From: Notospermus geniculatus
Taxonomy: Eukaryota > Nemertea > Pilidiophora > Heteronemertea > Lineidae
Length of the DNA stretch: 64,000 bases
Direction of reading: 5' to 3'
Assembly: GCA_002633025.1 (NCBI GenBank)
Contig: NMRB01003252.1
Location: 1-64,000 of the forward strand
How positions within the stretch are numbered: the first letter of the stretch is position 1; the number at the start of each line of letters is the position of its first letter. The notes beneath the pieces were generated by a model. The model searched no databases. It saw nothing but the letters and a program-made list of their open reading frames with translations, and was not told where the DNA came from. This document shows, in pieces, positions 24,417 through 35,451 of this stretch. Position numbers and translations under genes: made by a program.

Positions 24417-24940
24417 GGCCTTCGTGCATTCCATGAGGAAGTTCAAAATAAGTCACTGCTACAGTCTATTCAACAGATACTTTACACCAACACCACTTCA
24501 GAAAACTCAAAATGTTCTGACATTATTTTTGCAGGCACTTCGAAGGTCAGATGTAACAAGTGCGGATAATCAACCACGCCAGTCTGACAACCCAGAATAC
24601 TGAATGTCATTTTAATGCAGCAGTGAAAACCATCACACAATTCGCCGTTCACGCAAAGAACGTAATATGATTGTACACCATACGCTTCTTATGACTGTCT
24701 TTTTCGTTTCTGCAGAAATATCAGAAGGGGATCCTCACGGGACACGACGCGTTTTGTTGCTGATAGCGTGTGCAGCCCCTTCCATAATTGAATTGTCGTG
24801 TAGTATTATTTTGCTGTTCCATTCGAACTACTCCGTTTTGAGGCAAATATGACACTTTTTTCTAAGTCGAGGGAGGATGAAAGTCTCAGGAACACATGTG
24901 AGGGAGTGCTTCGTGAGTGTTTGAGTGTGTTTTTAGCCTG

Positions 24941-26931
24941 GAATTGTGACGAACAAGTTTCAAAGGCAGGCGTCGTTTGATTTATTTGATAGGTGGACTA
25001 GAAGAAGTTTTTAGCAAACACGAAATTGAAATAAAATATGTCGTTTGCTGTGTATATAAATCCCTAAGCCGAAATGAATATTTTCGTTCTGACTTAATAA
25101 AGAATACATCGACGGAGTGAATTTACATAGAACAGAGGATCTTAGTTATCATTGGCTGACTCGGCAAAACATGCACCGGTGAAACAGGGTTCGACGCGCC
25201 TGATTGGACAGCAAATCTAGCGACGAGTCCCACGGTGATTTCACGTCCGAAAAAAGTACATGTAATCGGTGGAGTGGATTCTTGAATGAAGTGCTGTGCC
25301 AGCAGATTTGTGAAAAACGAGCTCAAATTGCACGATCGTGTTACAAGAAGAATATCACATTGCAGCAGAGTTAATTGATTTACCCAGACCGCATGTTTAC
25401 TGTGAACGATCCGTCAGCGCCACAGCGCAATTATTTACAATAATAGCCAATAAGGCATGAATAAGTCATTAAGTGCTGAGGCCAATTACCGGATATTACG
25501 TCACATAACAACCATCTTGAGCGCTCAACGACACTCTCGAAAGAGAAGCATCATCAATATTTTCCTTTGGGAGATTCGGGGTTGTTCCAACTCGATCAAT
25601 TTGCCGAGAATTTACGGGAGACATTGCGTCTATGCTCCATCAGTCTCGCAACGACGGAAAAACACAGAATTTTCGTGAAAGTAGGCCTAGCAGGAAGTTT
25701 ATGTTTCGTACCACTCTCATGTCTCATGACTTCGAAGTACCGTAAGCCGGCTTTTAGGCCTTCATGCCGACAAAAATTGCCTGTACGAGCAACGAAAGTG
25801 GTGACGTGTGCTGCAAGCCTAAATGTGATGAGAGACCCAGAGATGAGTCGATCAATATAATATATGCACTCTCTTTGAAAATATTGTTCACAAATGACAG
25901 TATTCATTCAGAATATCGTCATGGTCACTGTGCGTGAGTCAGTCACAGCGCAAATTGACCACTTCGGCCATTCTAATATCACAAGAGCTAATATCCTCCA
26001 GAACAATCATAAGTATCTCCTTATCACTGACATCAACGATCTCATTAAAGTGCATCCACCAAGTACAGCAACAACAACGACGGGAGTGCATAAAATGTAG
26101 ATTCGGAACTGCACGAAACGAAATGGAGGACCGAAATTTGTTGGTTCTTGGGTAGAAAATTGGAGCGCCTTTGGACAATTAATCCCCTCCATTTTCGTCT
26201 ACATGTATTATTCAATAGGCAAAAAGGCAATTTTGTAAAAATACGAAAAATTTCAGCAAAATGGCAATTAAAACAAGCTTTTTGAGTTAACATCGTTGTT
26301 AATGGCACTTACGCCTCTGGTAGCGATTGAAATTGAAGCACTAGAATCTATTATATCGCCAACAACGTAAAGAAGGGATCACTTTAGTTTCCGGCAACAG
26401 TTCAAAGCTTCGTAAAGTGCTCTTTGTCGATCGCAAACGTAGAGAGGTTTCGCATCACGGACGCTTACGTTCAGGCCCAAGTGCAACGTCTACGTAATTC
26501 GTGTACACTGGGTCATATGAATAACGACAAGTAAATGCTTTTACTTGAATTTTACAATACAAATGCACTAGGAAATGCACAAATTTAATCTGTAGGCCTA
26601 CACATTTTTGCGAAAACTGTCTAATTATCGGTCGTCTACGTACCGCTATTCGGCGTAATATTTTGTTCAATATTCTGTTCTCTTTTTTCCTAATTGGCTT
26701 CAACTGATAAATAAAGAATTGGACCTCCCCCTTCTATAGTCGATGGTTCATTACACAGCTAATTACTGTTCAGCCCGTCACTGTTTATTGCCAGTAACCT
26801 GAAACCGTTTTGTTTCTTTCATGAAAGAAAATAACAAAGGGCACTGCGCATCTGTATCGCCGATCTTGTTGATCACAGCGCCACGTAGCGGCGTTGCACG
26901 TAAACTCTGAGTGTCATCATCTTATACTTCA
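24941..26931. other. No gene recognised
   Basis: Open frames near 25457-25907 and 25894-26308 overlap on both strands without domains. Confidence 0.4.
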
Positions 26932-27231
26932 GCTTTAAAGCTGACCTGCATGAATAAAAACACCATTTAGAGTATGGTGGTCTACAGAAGTGCGAACGCC
27001 CTTCAACCTGCAGACGTCATTGGACGCCATCTCTTGATGTTACTCCATTGACAGACCCAGGGTGAATACAGTGGCGCCGCCAAATAGGCTGGTAGTCTAT
27101 CATGTTCTGGAGGTTCTTTGAAAGTGCCTTATGGCCGTTTGTGTTTCTCTTGACCACCACCGTGGCGTGGCGTGGTCTTTCTTCAAAGCAGGAATCTCCT
27201 GTTTTTGTTCAATGCAGGTCAGCTTTAAAGT
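26932..27231. mobile_element. MITE with CTTTAAAGCTGACCTGCAT ends
   Basis: CTTTAAAGCTGACCTGCATG on the left mirrors ATGCAGGTCAGCTTTAAAG on the right. The inner part is unique. Confidence 0.65.
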
Positions 27232-27735
27232 GTTAATACAGTCATATAGCTTTCAGTGGCTTTTCTGACTTCGCCTTTTCCCAAATGGCAGACGGTCTTA
27301 CTTGCGGCTTCTATGCTGATCTCTTAATGGTGACGTGTAACTGTTTGCCCAACTAAGCTTTCCCGGGGGCTATTACCATTAGAAACTGACAAAAGCTAAC
27401 GGCGGATTAATCTAAGGCCGCATAACCGATTAACCCGGTGAGTATAAATCCGCGGACGTGACTAGGGCCCGTTACACTTTGACAGAGCGTCTTCGTTCTC
27501 TGTGATTATACCCGATTCTGCTAGTACCAGCTTAAACTAACATGAGGGTAACACAAGGCCTTATCCCTGGCAACGAATATGTTTAATTGAGGGAGTGGGG
27601 GACATTAAAGTTGCCATGACCTCGTGGAGCGCTTACAGATAATGCCGCATTCTGTTTTGTCACAGAGCCGAAGTGGCAACGCCTGAGTTGTCAGAGTGGC
27701 GAAGCTGAGTCGGCCTGTCACCTCTGATATTATAC
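27232..27735. other. No gene; possible tRNA-like A box
   Basis: GTCAGAGTGGCGAAGCTGAG near 27690 resembles a class II tRNA 5' half. A B box (GGTTCGATCCC) lies beyond the next palindrome at about 28147, so a SINE may be split by that element. Confidence 0.35.
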
Positions 27736-28135
27736 ACAGGATTAGCACCTTTCCGACTCCGACTCCGACTTCAACTACGAGAACGAATTGCAGTCCGCGG
27801 TGGACATCCTTGATTAAAACGAGTTGGTAGACGTTTTCAATTCATCAAACACCATATATTGAAGGCAGAAAAATTTGCCCTTATAAATCGGAAATACGGA
27901 TAAATTATGAATATTGAACTCGTAATCCTAGTCGTTACGACTTGAAATACGACTATGATATTTGCGATTTAGGTGCACTTCCGATTACGAGTCAAAATTA
28001 TTCTGCCACAAAGTTATGGCATTTTACGATTTGCAAACGTCAACCAACTCGTTTTAATCAAGGATGTCCACAGCGGACTGCAATTCGTTCTCGTAGTTGT
28101 AGTCGGAATCGGAGTCGGAAAGGTGCTAATCCTGT
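27736..28135. mobile_element. Palindromic MITE, family P1, copy 2
   Basis: Same family as 873-1278, with the asymmetric centre in the opposite orientation. The outer termini read ACAGGATTAGCACC instead of AGAGGTTGCGCAG, yet they match each other perfectly within this copy. Confidence 0.8.
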
Positions 28136-28198
28136 CTATTGTGGGTTCGATCCCCAATCAGACGCGCTTATCATATGAGATTGAGAGGGTGTGACAAT

Positions 28199-28574
28199 AG
28201 CCGTGGTTACACTTCATAAAAATACCCGTGTTTTTCCAGACCCGTGTCAAACCCGTGTGTACGAAAATCCCGGCGAGAGGTCACACTACTACACTGTTGT
28301 TAAGTAGCCCGGCGACAGTTGCGCTGCAAACATTGACTCTTCGGTCATTTCTGAATTGTCACACATTGTCGGAGGCGCGAAAACGACGTCACTTAATGGC
28401 TGCGTCATCTGTCGCCGTGCGAAGAACTAACGAACACACGGAGATTTCGAAAAGCACGGCGAGATTGCCGTGTCTCAAAAACCCGCGTTTTTCAGACACG
28501 GGTTTCGTGAAGCCCGGCAATTCATAGGTGTGACCGCAAAAAACCCGGGGATTTTATGTAGTGTAACCGCGGCT
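28199..28574. mobile_element. MITE with GGTTACAC ends, copy 2
   Basis: AGCCGTGGTTACACTTCATA on the left mirrors ATGTAGTGTAACCGCGGCT on the right. It has the same ACCCG-rich interior style as 12797-13051 and is longer. Confidence 0.7.
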
Positions 28575-29244
28575 CATATTTTGACAGCGCAGTTTTTTTC
28601 AAAGCACCCCGGTTTCCTCCTGCACACATAAACTTGCAGGATGAAGAGAACGCCGTACTTTGGCGCTCAGTTGTCGATTCTGTATTGTTCCAATTTTTTA
28701 AGTTTGGGGTATACAAAATGAGCCGCCGCGGTGAAAACTCACAAGTCAAGCTTCAGTTCAGTGCCATAGACTTTTAAAATCTGGCATTTTGGATGCACGC
28801 CGGAGCCAACGTACGTATATCATGTACGGAAATACTGTACAAACAGGAGACAGGATCAGCTATTGGATGATTTTTCGATTTCGGTGCAGCCAAGTCAAGG
28901 AGACTCTTCGACGGATACTTGTTAATTATTAGGTTTAGCCTACTTTATTCTATTGACGACGTGTCGTTAAACTCGGCAAATTATGCAAGATGGAAGGCGA
29001 TATCTGTTTGTACTCACAATAGACTATTGGTCTTATGCATACGAACTTGTATATGCTTACATGTATGTACTTGTGCATTTCATGTGTGTACACAATGCAC
29101 ACAAATATAGATCATCAGTGTATGTATGTCCGTATACATTTGTGTGCACAATACACACAAGTCTGGATGTACACGGCCTTCAGCATTAATTCATCTACAC
29201 GATTTGCAACATCGTTGCATTCATTGACGATAATAATTTTATTC
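28575..29244. other. No gene recognised
   Basis: A local palindrome of TGTGTGCACA type occurs near 29080-29160. Nothing else is identifiable. Confidence 0.4.
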
Positions 29245-29509
29245 ACTGAAAAACTCTGTTTCGTCAAAATGTCGAACTTGGGTTCATTTTCCATTTATCG
29301 CCAAACTGAGTATCTAGGCCTAATTCGTCGAAATGACATCCACGTTTCGTCATTTGGACGAACTTTGTTAGAGATTGTTTGAGATACAACAAGGGTTCGT
29401 CAAAATGACGAACCGTGGATTTGTCATTTCGACGAATTAGATACTCAGTTTGGTGATAAATGGAAAACGAACCTAAGTTCGTCATTTTGACAAAACAGAG
29501 TTTTTCAGT
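29245..29509. mobile_element. 265-bp palindromic MITE
   Basis: ACTGAAAAACTCTGTTT on the left mirrors AAAACAGAGTTTTTCAGT on the right. The arms contain repeated TCGTCAAAATG and CGACGAATTAG words. Confidence 0.75.
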
Positions 29510-30212
29510 TTTGCGATTTGCTGCGTGTAGGGCCTACACACCTGGTCGGGCAGCTTTGTTGTGCACTACATCATATCAAGTTTTTTTGTGAAATACACTC
29601 TCTCAAAATAATAAATTGGATAGGAATTTGGAAAAACGTCCAAGAATCAAAATCATCACAAGGTGGGATTTTCACACCTGTTTGAAGCCTGCAGGAAACT
29701 AGTTGGTCAATCCAAGACTCTGTGAAAATTTTTTTGAAAACCTCACTCAGTTTTCATGCTACATCAAAAATATAAACAATACTGGAGATTTTGATGATAT
29801 TTTGAATTTTTGCAACATCGAAAGAAATCTTCCCTTGTTGGTACAACCAACCTATACCTCTAAGGGGACCTCATGCAACATCAACTTCTTTAAAAAGTTA
29901 CTTGACGGAAACGAAAATCAAGATGGTGGCTGTGGCGGCCATATTTGAAATCAGTCGAAGCCCAACATCGGCAGGAACCTTCCCTGGTGTATCTCCAGCC
30001 TACGACTAAGAAATGGGATGTCAACATTAACTGCTTCTTGGAGCGGATGTGGTGTTAACTTAGTGACCCCTTATCTCGGAGGACGGGGGCATAAAAACCG
30101 ACCTACCCCACTGTAATAAACCATGCAACACCGTCCGGAGTGACAAAAACAGCGTACTTTTTGAAAGAAAACAAATTTGTTCTTCTTCTTTCGGCCATTT
30201 CTCGACTGATTA
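29510..30212. other. No gene recognised
   Basis: Nothing identifiable. Confidence 0.45.
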
Positions 30213-30472
30213 GGTGAGATAAAGGTGATGAGGCGGCATACGAATGAGAGGTCGGATGTTTTTACCGATGTGATCATGGTTATGTTCGCGATGACAGGAT
30301 TGGGTGTCTGCAGAATGTCTTGTGGAAAAACGAGATCCGGCAGTCGAAACGAGTTCGGCGGGTCAAGTTAGACTCCACACATAGCCTCGAATCATTCTCC
30401 AATCAACGATCTTATGGAGATAGAGAGGAAACGTCACTGTCCGCTGTCTCTTCAAGAAATGTCTCATGGCGA

Positions 30473-30685
30473 TTAAAGGACCACGGTTTTGCCACTTTTT
30501 CTCGACAGCCGGCGCCACCGCGCCACTCTTCAACCCAGGGACTTACCATTGTCGGTGACCCGATTTACGACGTACATTTTCTAATGCATTTTTGCAGTTT
30601 GTCTTACTGCCGCTAGGTGGCTCCCTCTACGTCGGCAGTCAAATACATGTAACGCATTTGAGATCAAATACCGTGCTCCTTTTAA
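30473..30685. mobile_element. TTAA MITE, copy 4
   Basis: The ends TTAAAGGACCACGGT and ACCGTGCTCCTTTTAA are clear inverted repeats. Unit 2 of the segmental duplication (about 39600) lacks it. Confidence 0.75.
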
Positions 30686-30777
30686 CAGACTTCCCATGCG
30701 GACTAGGCTATACTCTCCAAATAAGGGTCTCGTGGATAGATGGGCAAAGTCAAGCAAGCGGGCCATGCTAGTCTCCA

Positions 30778-30905
30778 GGGTCCATATTCATAAACATACT
30801 TAAGTCAAAGTGTGATACCGTAGGCCTACTAAGGGCCGTATTCTAGAAGCTTCCTTAACTCTAAGGTCTACCTTTAGCTATAATAATTGTTTGCATGGCA
30901 GAATA
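30778..30905. mobile_element. Partial nested MITEs (unit 1)
   Basis: The left arm GGGTCCATATTCATAAAC is followed by GGGCCGTATTCTAGAAGC. This corresponds to the nested pair at 39727-39962, but the right half is missing. Confidence 0.55.
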
Positions 30906-31039
30906 CATGAAATGGCCAGGGCCATTGTGCTCACCTCTGTGACAGAGTATGAAGTGTGAGTAGCCTGGTGATACACTGAATGGTAAAGGATTAGTGCAGA
31001 AACATCGTAACATTTACTACCGATGAGATATGGCGAAAG

Positions 31040-31422
31040 TCAATTTTTCAAGATGGCCGCCTGGCAGCCATGTTGAAGTCCAATTGAACCGAAATTTGGC
31101 ATATAAGTAGGCGGTACCAAGACACATATTTAGGCACGGTTAAAGCATCCATCATAGCTCCCACTATTTATGAGGTGTGGGTCGAAGTCCATTTTTCAAG
31201 ATGGCTCCCTGGCGGCCATATTTGACATCGAATCTGACTGAAATTTACCATATATTTATATGGTACCTAGATACATATTTTGACAACGTTAAAACATCCT
31301 ACCTACTCCTATTTATAAAATGTGGGTCAAAGTCCATTTTTCAAGATGGCTTCCTGGCGGCCATATTTGATGTCCGATCGGGTTGAAATTTGGTGCATTC
31401 GTGTAGGGTGCCTAGATATATC
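31040..31422. repeat. 145-bp satellite running into an assembly gap
   Basis: Three direct units start GTCCATTTTTCAAGATGG at about 31040, 31186 and 31331 and contain CTGGCGGCCATATTTGA. The array runs straight into the Ns, so its length is unknown. Confidence 0.75.
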
Positions 31423-31548
31423 NNNNNNNNNNNNNNNNNNNNNNNNNNNNNNNNNNNNNNNNNNNNNNNNNNNNNNNNNNNNNNNNNNNNNNNNNNNNNN
31501 NNNNNNNNNNNNNNNNNNNNNNNNNNNNNNNNNNNNNNNNNNNNNNNN
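31423..31548. other. Assembly gap, 126 Ns
   Basis: Unresolved bases. The flanking satellite is the likely cause. Confidence 0.95.
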
Positions 31549-31573
31549 TCAATCACAGATTGATGGAATAGAG

Positions 31574-31752
31574 CCGGTGTAGCATCTGCCAGTGTCCCCA
31601 TCTGTGAGTGTTCCCCTCCTATTGTCTGACGGAATAAGCGGCGACTTGACAATAGGGGACACACAGAGAAACATGTCGCTCTATCTGCCTGCGTTTCCCA
31701 AACAATAGGGGGGACACACTGACCCACAGAAACACTGGCGATATAACACCTG
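31574..31752. mobile_element. GGTGTAGCAT-family MITE (unit 1)
   Basis: The left arm CCGGTGTAGCATCTGCCAGT and right arm ACACTGGCGATATAACACC are imperfect inverted repeats of about 50 bp. The paralogue is at 40715-40893. The interior contains AGCGGCGACTTGACAAT. Confidence 0.65.
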
Positions 31753-32611
31753 TCCTATTTTTGATAGGACAGGTCCTATTTTTGATAGGACATAGGACCT
31801 ATTTTTGAATGACGAATTGATAAAATTTGATCGTGTATATTATTGAACAATTAACCCTCCCGAATAAGAGTTTTCTGATTACGAATGTCATTTTATAAAT
31901 GGAGGTCATGCAACTGGACAGGTTTTGTAATGCCATTTTGTCAAAGATTGGATGAAAATGATTGACCGTGTATTTGACCAAAATTATTGACGAAAAAGTT
32001 TGATGAAAATGATTGATCGTGTACAGCGGCCATAAGGACATAATATTTACTCTCACACCTGAATCTACGGGCCTAGTCACTGGCACGCACAAGTAACGAA
32101 GACGTCAGACCAGCAATTCGTGCCGTCCGGTTGCGACAGGCGCAGGCACAGTAGCGCCAGATCACTTCCGAAATGTGAGCACAGTATAAAAGCTTTTTTT
32201 TCTTTACGAGCTATAAATGAGACACAGCGACAGAAAACTTTAGCAAGCCGGAAAGTTTGGAGCAAAAGTCAGAATGACTCAGGTTGGCCGCAATTTTGAC
32301 AGTCTGTGCTCAAACAAAGTGATATATTTGTGAGGCGGTCTAGGAAAACCCGTCGGATGTCGCATTTGAGGAAAGTGTTAATGGCCTTGGTGGACCCGCA
32401 CATTTCAATAGCTGAAATGTACTACGTAACAGGTGAACAGTTAGTAGCAGATCAATGCACAGGCAATCAGATTATCTAACAACCCTTGATGATCACTCAG
32501 CGAATTCCGACACATTTGCCCACTCTGCGACGCGGGGGCAAACTGCGCCGAGTTTCACCACGGTGGCGCGCACAAAAAAGTTCACTGATTAAGTAAAATT
32601 AAATAACTTAC

Positions 32612-32684
32612 CTAATTTTATCATCGCGAAGATGCAATGGACCCCAAAAACAATCACAAGAAGGAATGTATACAATGTATCCAT
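32612..32684 (-). CDS. Candidate first exon encoding a signal peptide (unit 1)
   Basis: From ATG the 24 codons read MDTLYTFLLVIVFGVHCIFA then MIKL. This is a short N-region, a hydrophobic core and small residues at a plausible signal-peptidase site after IFA. The exon ends in phase 1 exactly at a consensus donor (G|GTAAGT). These features suggest exon 1 of a small secreted or membrane protein on the minus strand. Its later exons would lie at lower coordinates. A frame near 32265-32077 ending in a Cys-containing peptide (SDVFVTCACQ) is one candidate, but I cannot establish the junction. An identical copy is in unit 2. It could be chance. Confidence 0.3.
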
Positions 32685-33149
32685 TGTTCGAAAAGTTCGT
32701 CCGCGTCCTCCTAAACACATGGTCCTGAATCTGTGCAAATGTTGGTTAATGATCCATTTCAAAGAAATGGCGATAAACAAGTCCCAGAATTGGGACCGTA
32801 AAACTTCTGTTGGTATTTAAGTTGTCTTTGGAAAATCCATATAAAATCAATATCCATATGGTAGCGACTGTATGGTATAATCCAATAGTGCCCCCGATGG
32901 CATGCACTCGATGGTGGCCCGACCACGAATGCCGCGCCGCGCGATTCGGTTCTGCTTTTATGAACACCCAGTCAAGGCCCGATTCGACTTGTATTGTTGC
33001 CGTCCGTTGGAATTTTGAAAAAGATCGTTAGCTCAAGGCCGCTTCATAGTCGTACTCAAAACATGTAAAATATTCATCACTCAGTTACTTGTATTTAGTT
33101 GACTTGCTGAATTGCGCAATCTGCCAGGACTGTGGACTTGTTCCATGAT

Positions 33150-34159
33150 CGGTGTAACGTTTTTCAGTGAGGACCAGTGTGACATTACAAATGCCCGAGC
33201 CACACGGTCCAATTTAATTTGACCAAAAAAGTTAGAGCAAAATATTTTATCGTGTAGCACGGGGAAAATCCGCGAATTTGAGAAACCAAATTTCAAAATC
33301 GAAAATCGTTTTGGATAGAGCCCGTCCTATTTTTCTCCTACGATTTGACCAAATAATTACCGTGTGGCACGGGGAAATATTTTTATTGTCCGATTAACAC
33401 CCTGATCGCGGTGACCGAACCTTTTGTTATGAATAGCCCTAGATGTCATTTTCACGGCGTTGGGACTAGGCCTATTTGTATGGTTATGTCATCTATTATT
33501 ATTATTATTATACCATATATTTGAGTGCCCTTTCCATGTTAAACATGCTCAAAGGCACTTTACAATAAGTGTAATGATAAATGATAGTACATGTAAAAGA
33601 GAAAAGGTATTAAAAGAAGAGTGGTAAAACATAGATAGAGAGATTAAAAGACTATCTAAAACATTGGATAAATAAATGCACTGAGTGATATAGATACTAT
33701 GTGGTCCTAAAACATTATGCATAAGTCTGTCTATAAAAATACGTTTTTAGCTGTTTCTTAAACTGACTGAGGGAGTTGAGTGAACGTAAGAAAAGTGGAA
33801 GAGTGTTCCATAGTTTTGGTCCTGCTACATAAAATGACCGGTCTCCTGCCTTGGTCTTACTCATTGGAACAACGAGCTTATTTTGATCAATGGAACGCAG
33901 TGATCTAGTAGGCCTGTAAGGTACAAGCATGTCTACTGTCTCTCCTTGACTCTATATTCGAAAAGACTGATAAAAGAATCCACCGTGCGGATTGCGAGGG
34001 TCGAAAAAGTTTGACAGAAAAATTGGATCGTGTAGATTGAGCATAAGCGGCGACTTGACAATGAGCGACACACAGAAAAACAGCGAGTCCGTTTCCCAGT
34101 GTGTTCCGAACAACGGGAATCACACAGAAAAATGGCCACACTGAAAAACGTTACACCCG
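33150..34159. mobile_element. GGTGTAAC-family transposon, carrying a LINE insertion (unit 1)
   Basis: CGGTGTAACGTTTTTCAGTG at the left and CACTGAAAAACGTTACACCC at the right are inverted. The interior shares AGCGGCGACTTGACAAT and CACACAGAAAAAC with the 31574 element. The unit 2 counterpart (42122-42832) is about 300 bp shorter because it lacks the LINE tail. Confidence 0.65.
33494..33943 (-). mobile_element. 5'-truncated non-LTR retrotransposon (LINE) tail
   Basis: On the minus strand the frame ending at 33715 reads PTRSLRSIDQNKLVVPMSKT and later AGPKLWNTLPLFLRSLNSL. This is the characteristic C-terminus that follows the reverse transcriptase domain in CR1/L2/Jockey-type LINEs. A 3' UTR and a (TAA)n tail (33494-33511) follow. 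The 5' portion is missing, as in typical incomplete reverse transcription. It is absent from unit 2. Confidence 0.8.
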
Positions 34160-34564
34160 CCTGTGGAAGCCCTATAAATGTATTACCAATAGACTACACG
34201 TAGACAGAAATATGGCACCTCTCAGTGAAATTGCTATATTTTAAACATTGTACGACATCGCAGTTACAGAGAAATGACGTATATGTCAAATTTTGCCCCA
34301 ATCCATCAAAATCACTGAAAATGCCGTTTTTATAATAAATACTACATGTAATATTATCTCATATTCTAAACAGGCCTAACTGACCAAGTGCCATATTTCT
34401 ATCTATTAGTAATACCAGTGTACCTTTATAGGGTCTGAAACCGGCGAGAAAAAAATTAGCTGCACATAGACACCTCAATGTGTAATACAAGTCTGTGTAA
34501 GTATTGCAATGGGATTCCGTCCAATGAACGATTTTAAGAATCTCAATTAGGGGTATAAAGCTGT

Positions 34565-34669
34565 GTACCGGTACATGTATGGACCATTTCATTCTAGTTC
34601 GCGGGGATTCCCCGCGTTTCTGTGCGACATGGGCAGTCCTCTTGTGACGCAACATCCCTCAGACATCAA
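34565..34669 (-). pseudogene. C2H2 finger relic
   Basis: The minus-strand frame reads EMLRHKRTAHVAQKR, matching the end of finger 6 of the cluster genes. The frame breaks on both sides. Unit 2 has lost this piece (about 43490-43510). Confidence 0.6.
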
Positions 34670-35294
34670 ACTGACCAAAAATCCATGTTGGATCTAGTCA
34701 CGAAATTACGGTAGTCAAAATCAGTGTGGCTCATGGACTAAAACGGAAAGTGTTGTCATCACACATAACGCTAATGTAACAAACCATTTTCCATTCTATT
34801 CCTCACACTCGGCCCCGGGCACTCGGCTCGAAGAGGACGTTCCTCAAAATCAGTGCTGCCATCTATCTGAATTCAATGAACTACAGAACTAAACTTTAAT
34901 GGGGAGGGTCGGGGGCATTTCGGGCGAACAGTGCCTTGTTGCCACTAAAATTCGTCAAGTCCCATCGCTGGTGGCACTTGAACCAGATCTGAAAAGACGC
35001 CATTTCTAATCTCTTACTTCGGTGTTCCAGTAAATAGAGATCACGCCAAGTTTTAACTTGGTGTTTAAAAACGACAGGTGATTGTCTTTCGACAAGAATT
35101 GTCTTCCTACAGTCCGTACAAAATTTTACCCCACGAAAATTATGCATTTACAACTAAACTTTAATCTTTAATCATGATAAGGGACAAATAATAGGCTACA
35201 TTTACATTTGCTAATATTCAATATCCAAAGAACGAGAAATCACAAAAACTGACACACAAAATGATCTTTTCTGGTCTCTCCAATTGAAAAGTGC

Positions 35295-35321
35295 CTGAGG
35301 AAGACCCCGCTTGGGTCGAAA
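35295..35321 (+). other. Hammerhead-like motif CTGAGGA-stem-GAAA (unit 1)
   Basis: CTGAGGA is followed by a GACCC/GGGTC hairpin and then GAAA. This is the order of the hammerhead ribozyme core (CUGANGA, stem II, GAAA). Similar sequence marks ends of Penelope-like retroelements. Stems I and III are not evident, so activity is doubtful. Confidence 0.35.
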
Positions 35322-35451
35322 ATTCGCAAGTTCCACGAAGTTGACTTTTTGCTAATATTTAATCAGTTAATCAATTAACATTTTGTGTAATGAATGACAG
35401 ATTTTTCTTTCACGAAAATGACACGTGCACGTATACTAGTAGACCATCCAA

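Larger units (their letters stand above)
23331..24940. repeat. 810-bp tandem duplication, two copies
   Basis: The first unit (23331-24140) and second unit (24141-about 24940) start ACCAGGAGATTTGATCAGTG and end near AGTGTGTTTTCAGCCTGGAA. They differ by substitutions and small indels. Each contains one TTAA-type MITE. Confidence 0.85.
34160..35451. other. Downstream flank of gene A; finger relic and retroelement-like end
   Basis: No intact gene. It contains the relic at 34565-34669 and the hammerhead-like motif at 35295-35321. ATTAAA-type polyadenylation signals near 35160-35175 (minus strand) could serve gene A. Confidence 0.5.

Noticed and set aside
23861-24852. Hydrophobic 61-codon frame present in both 810-bp units
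   Set aside because: Conservation follows from the duplication; no start context, splice signals or domain support a gene.
16598-30212. Many short open frames on both strands
   Set aside because: Lengths of 60-120 codons are expected by chance at this base composition, and none shows a domain.
31322-31727. Open frames across the N gap
   Set aside because: They exist only because Ns are read as unknown residues.
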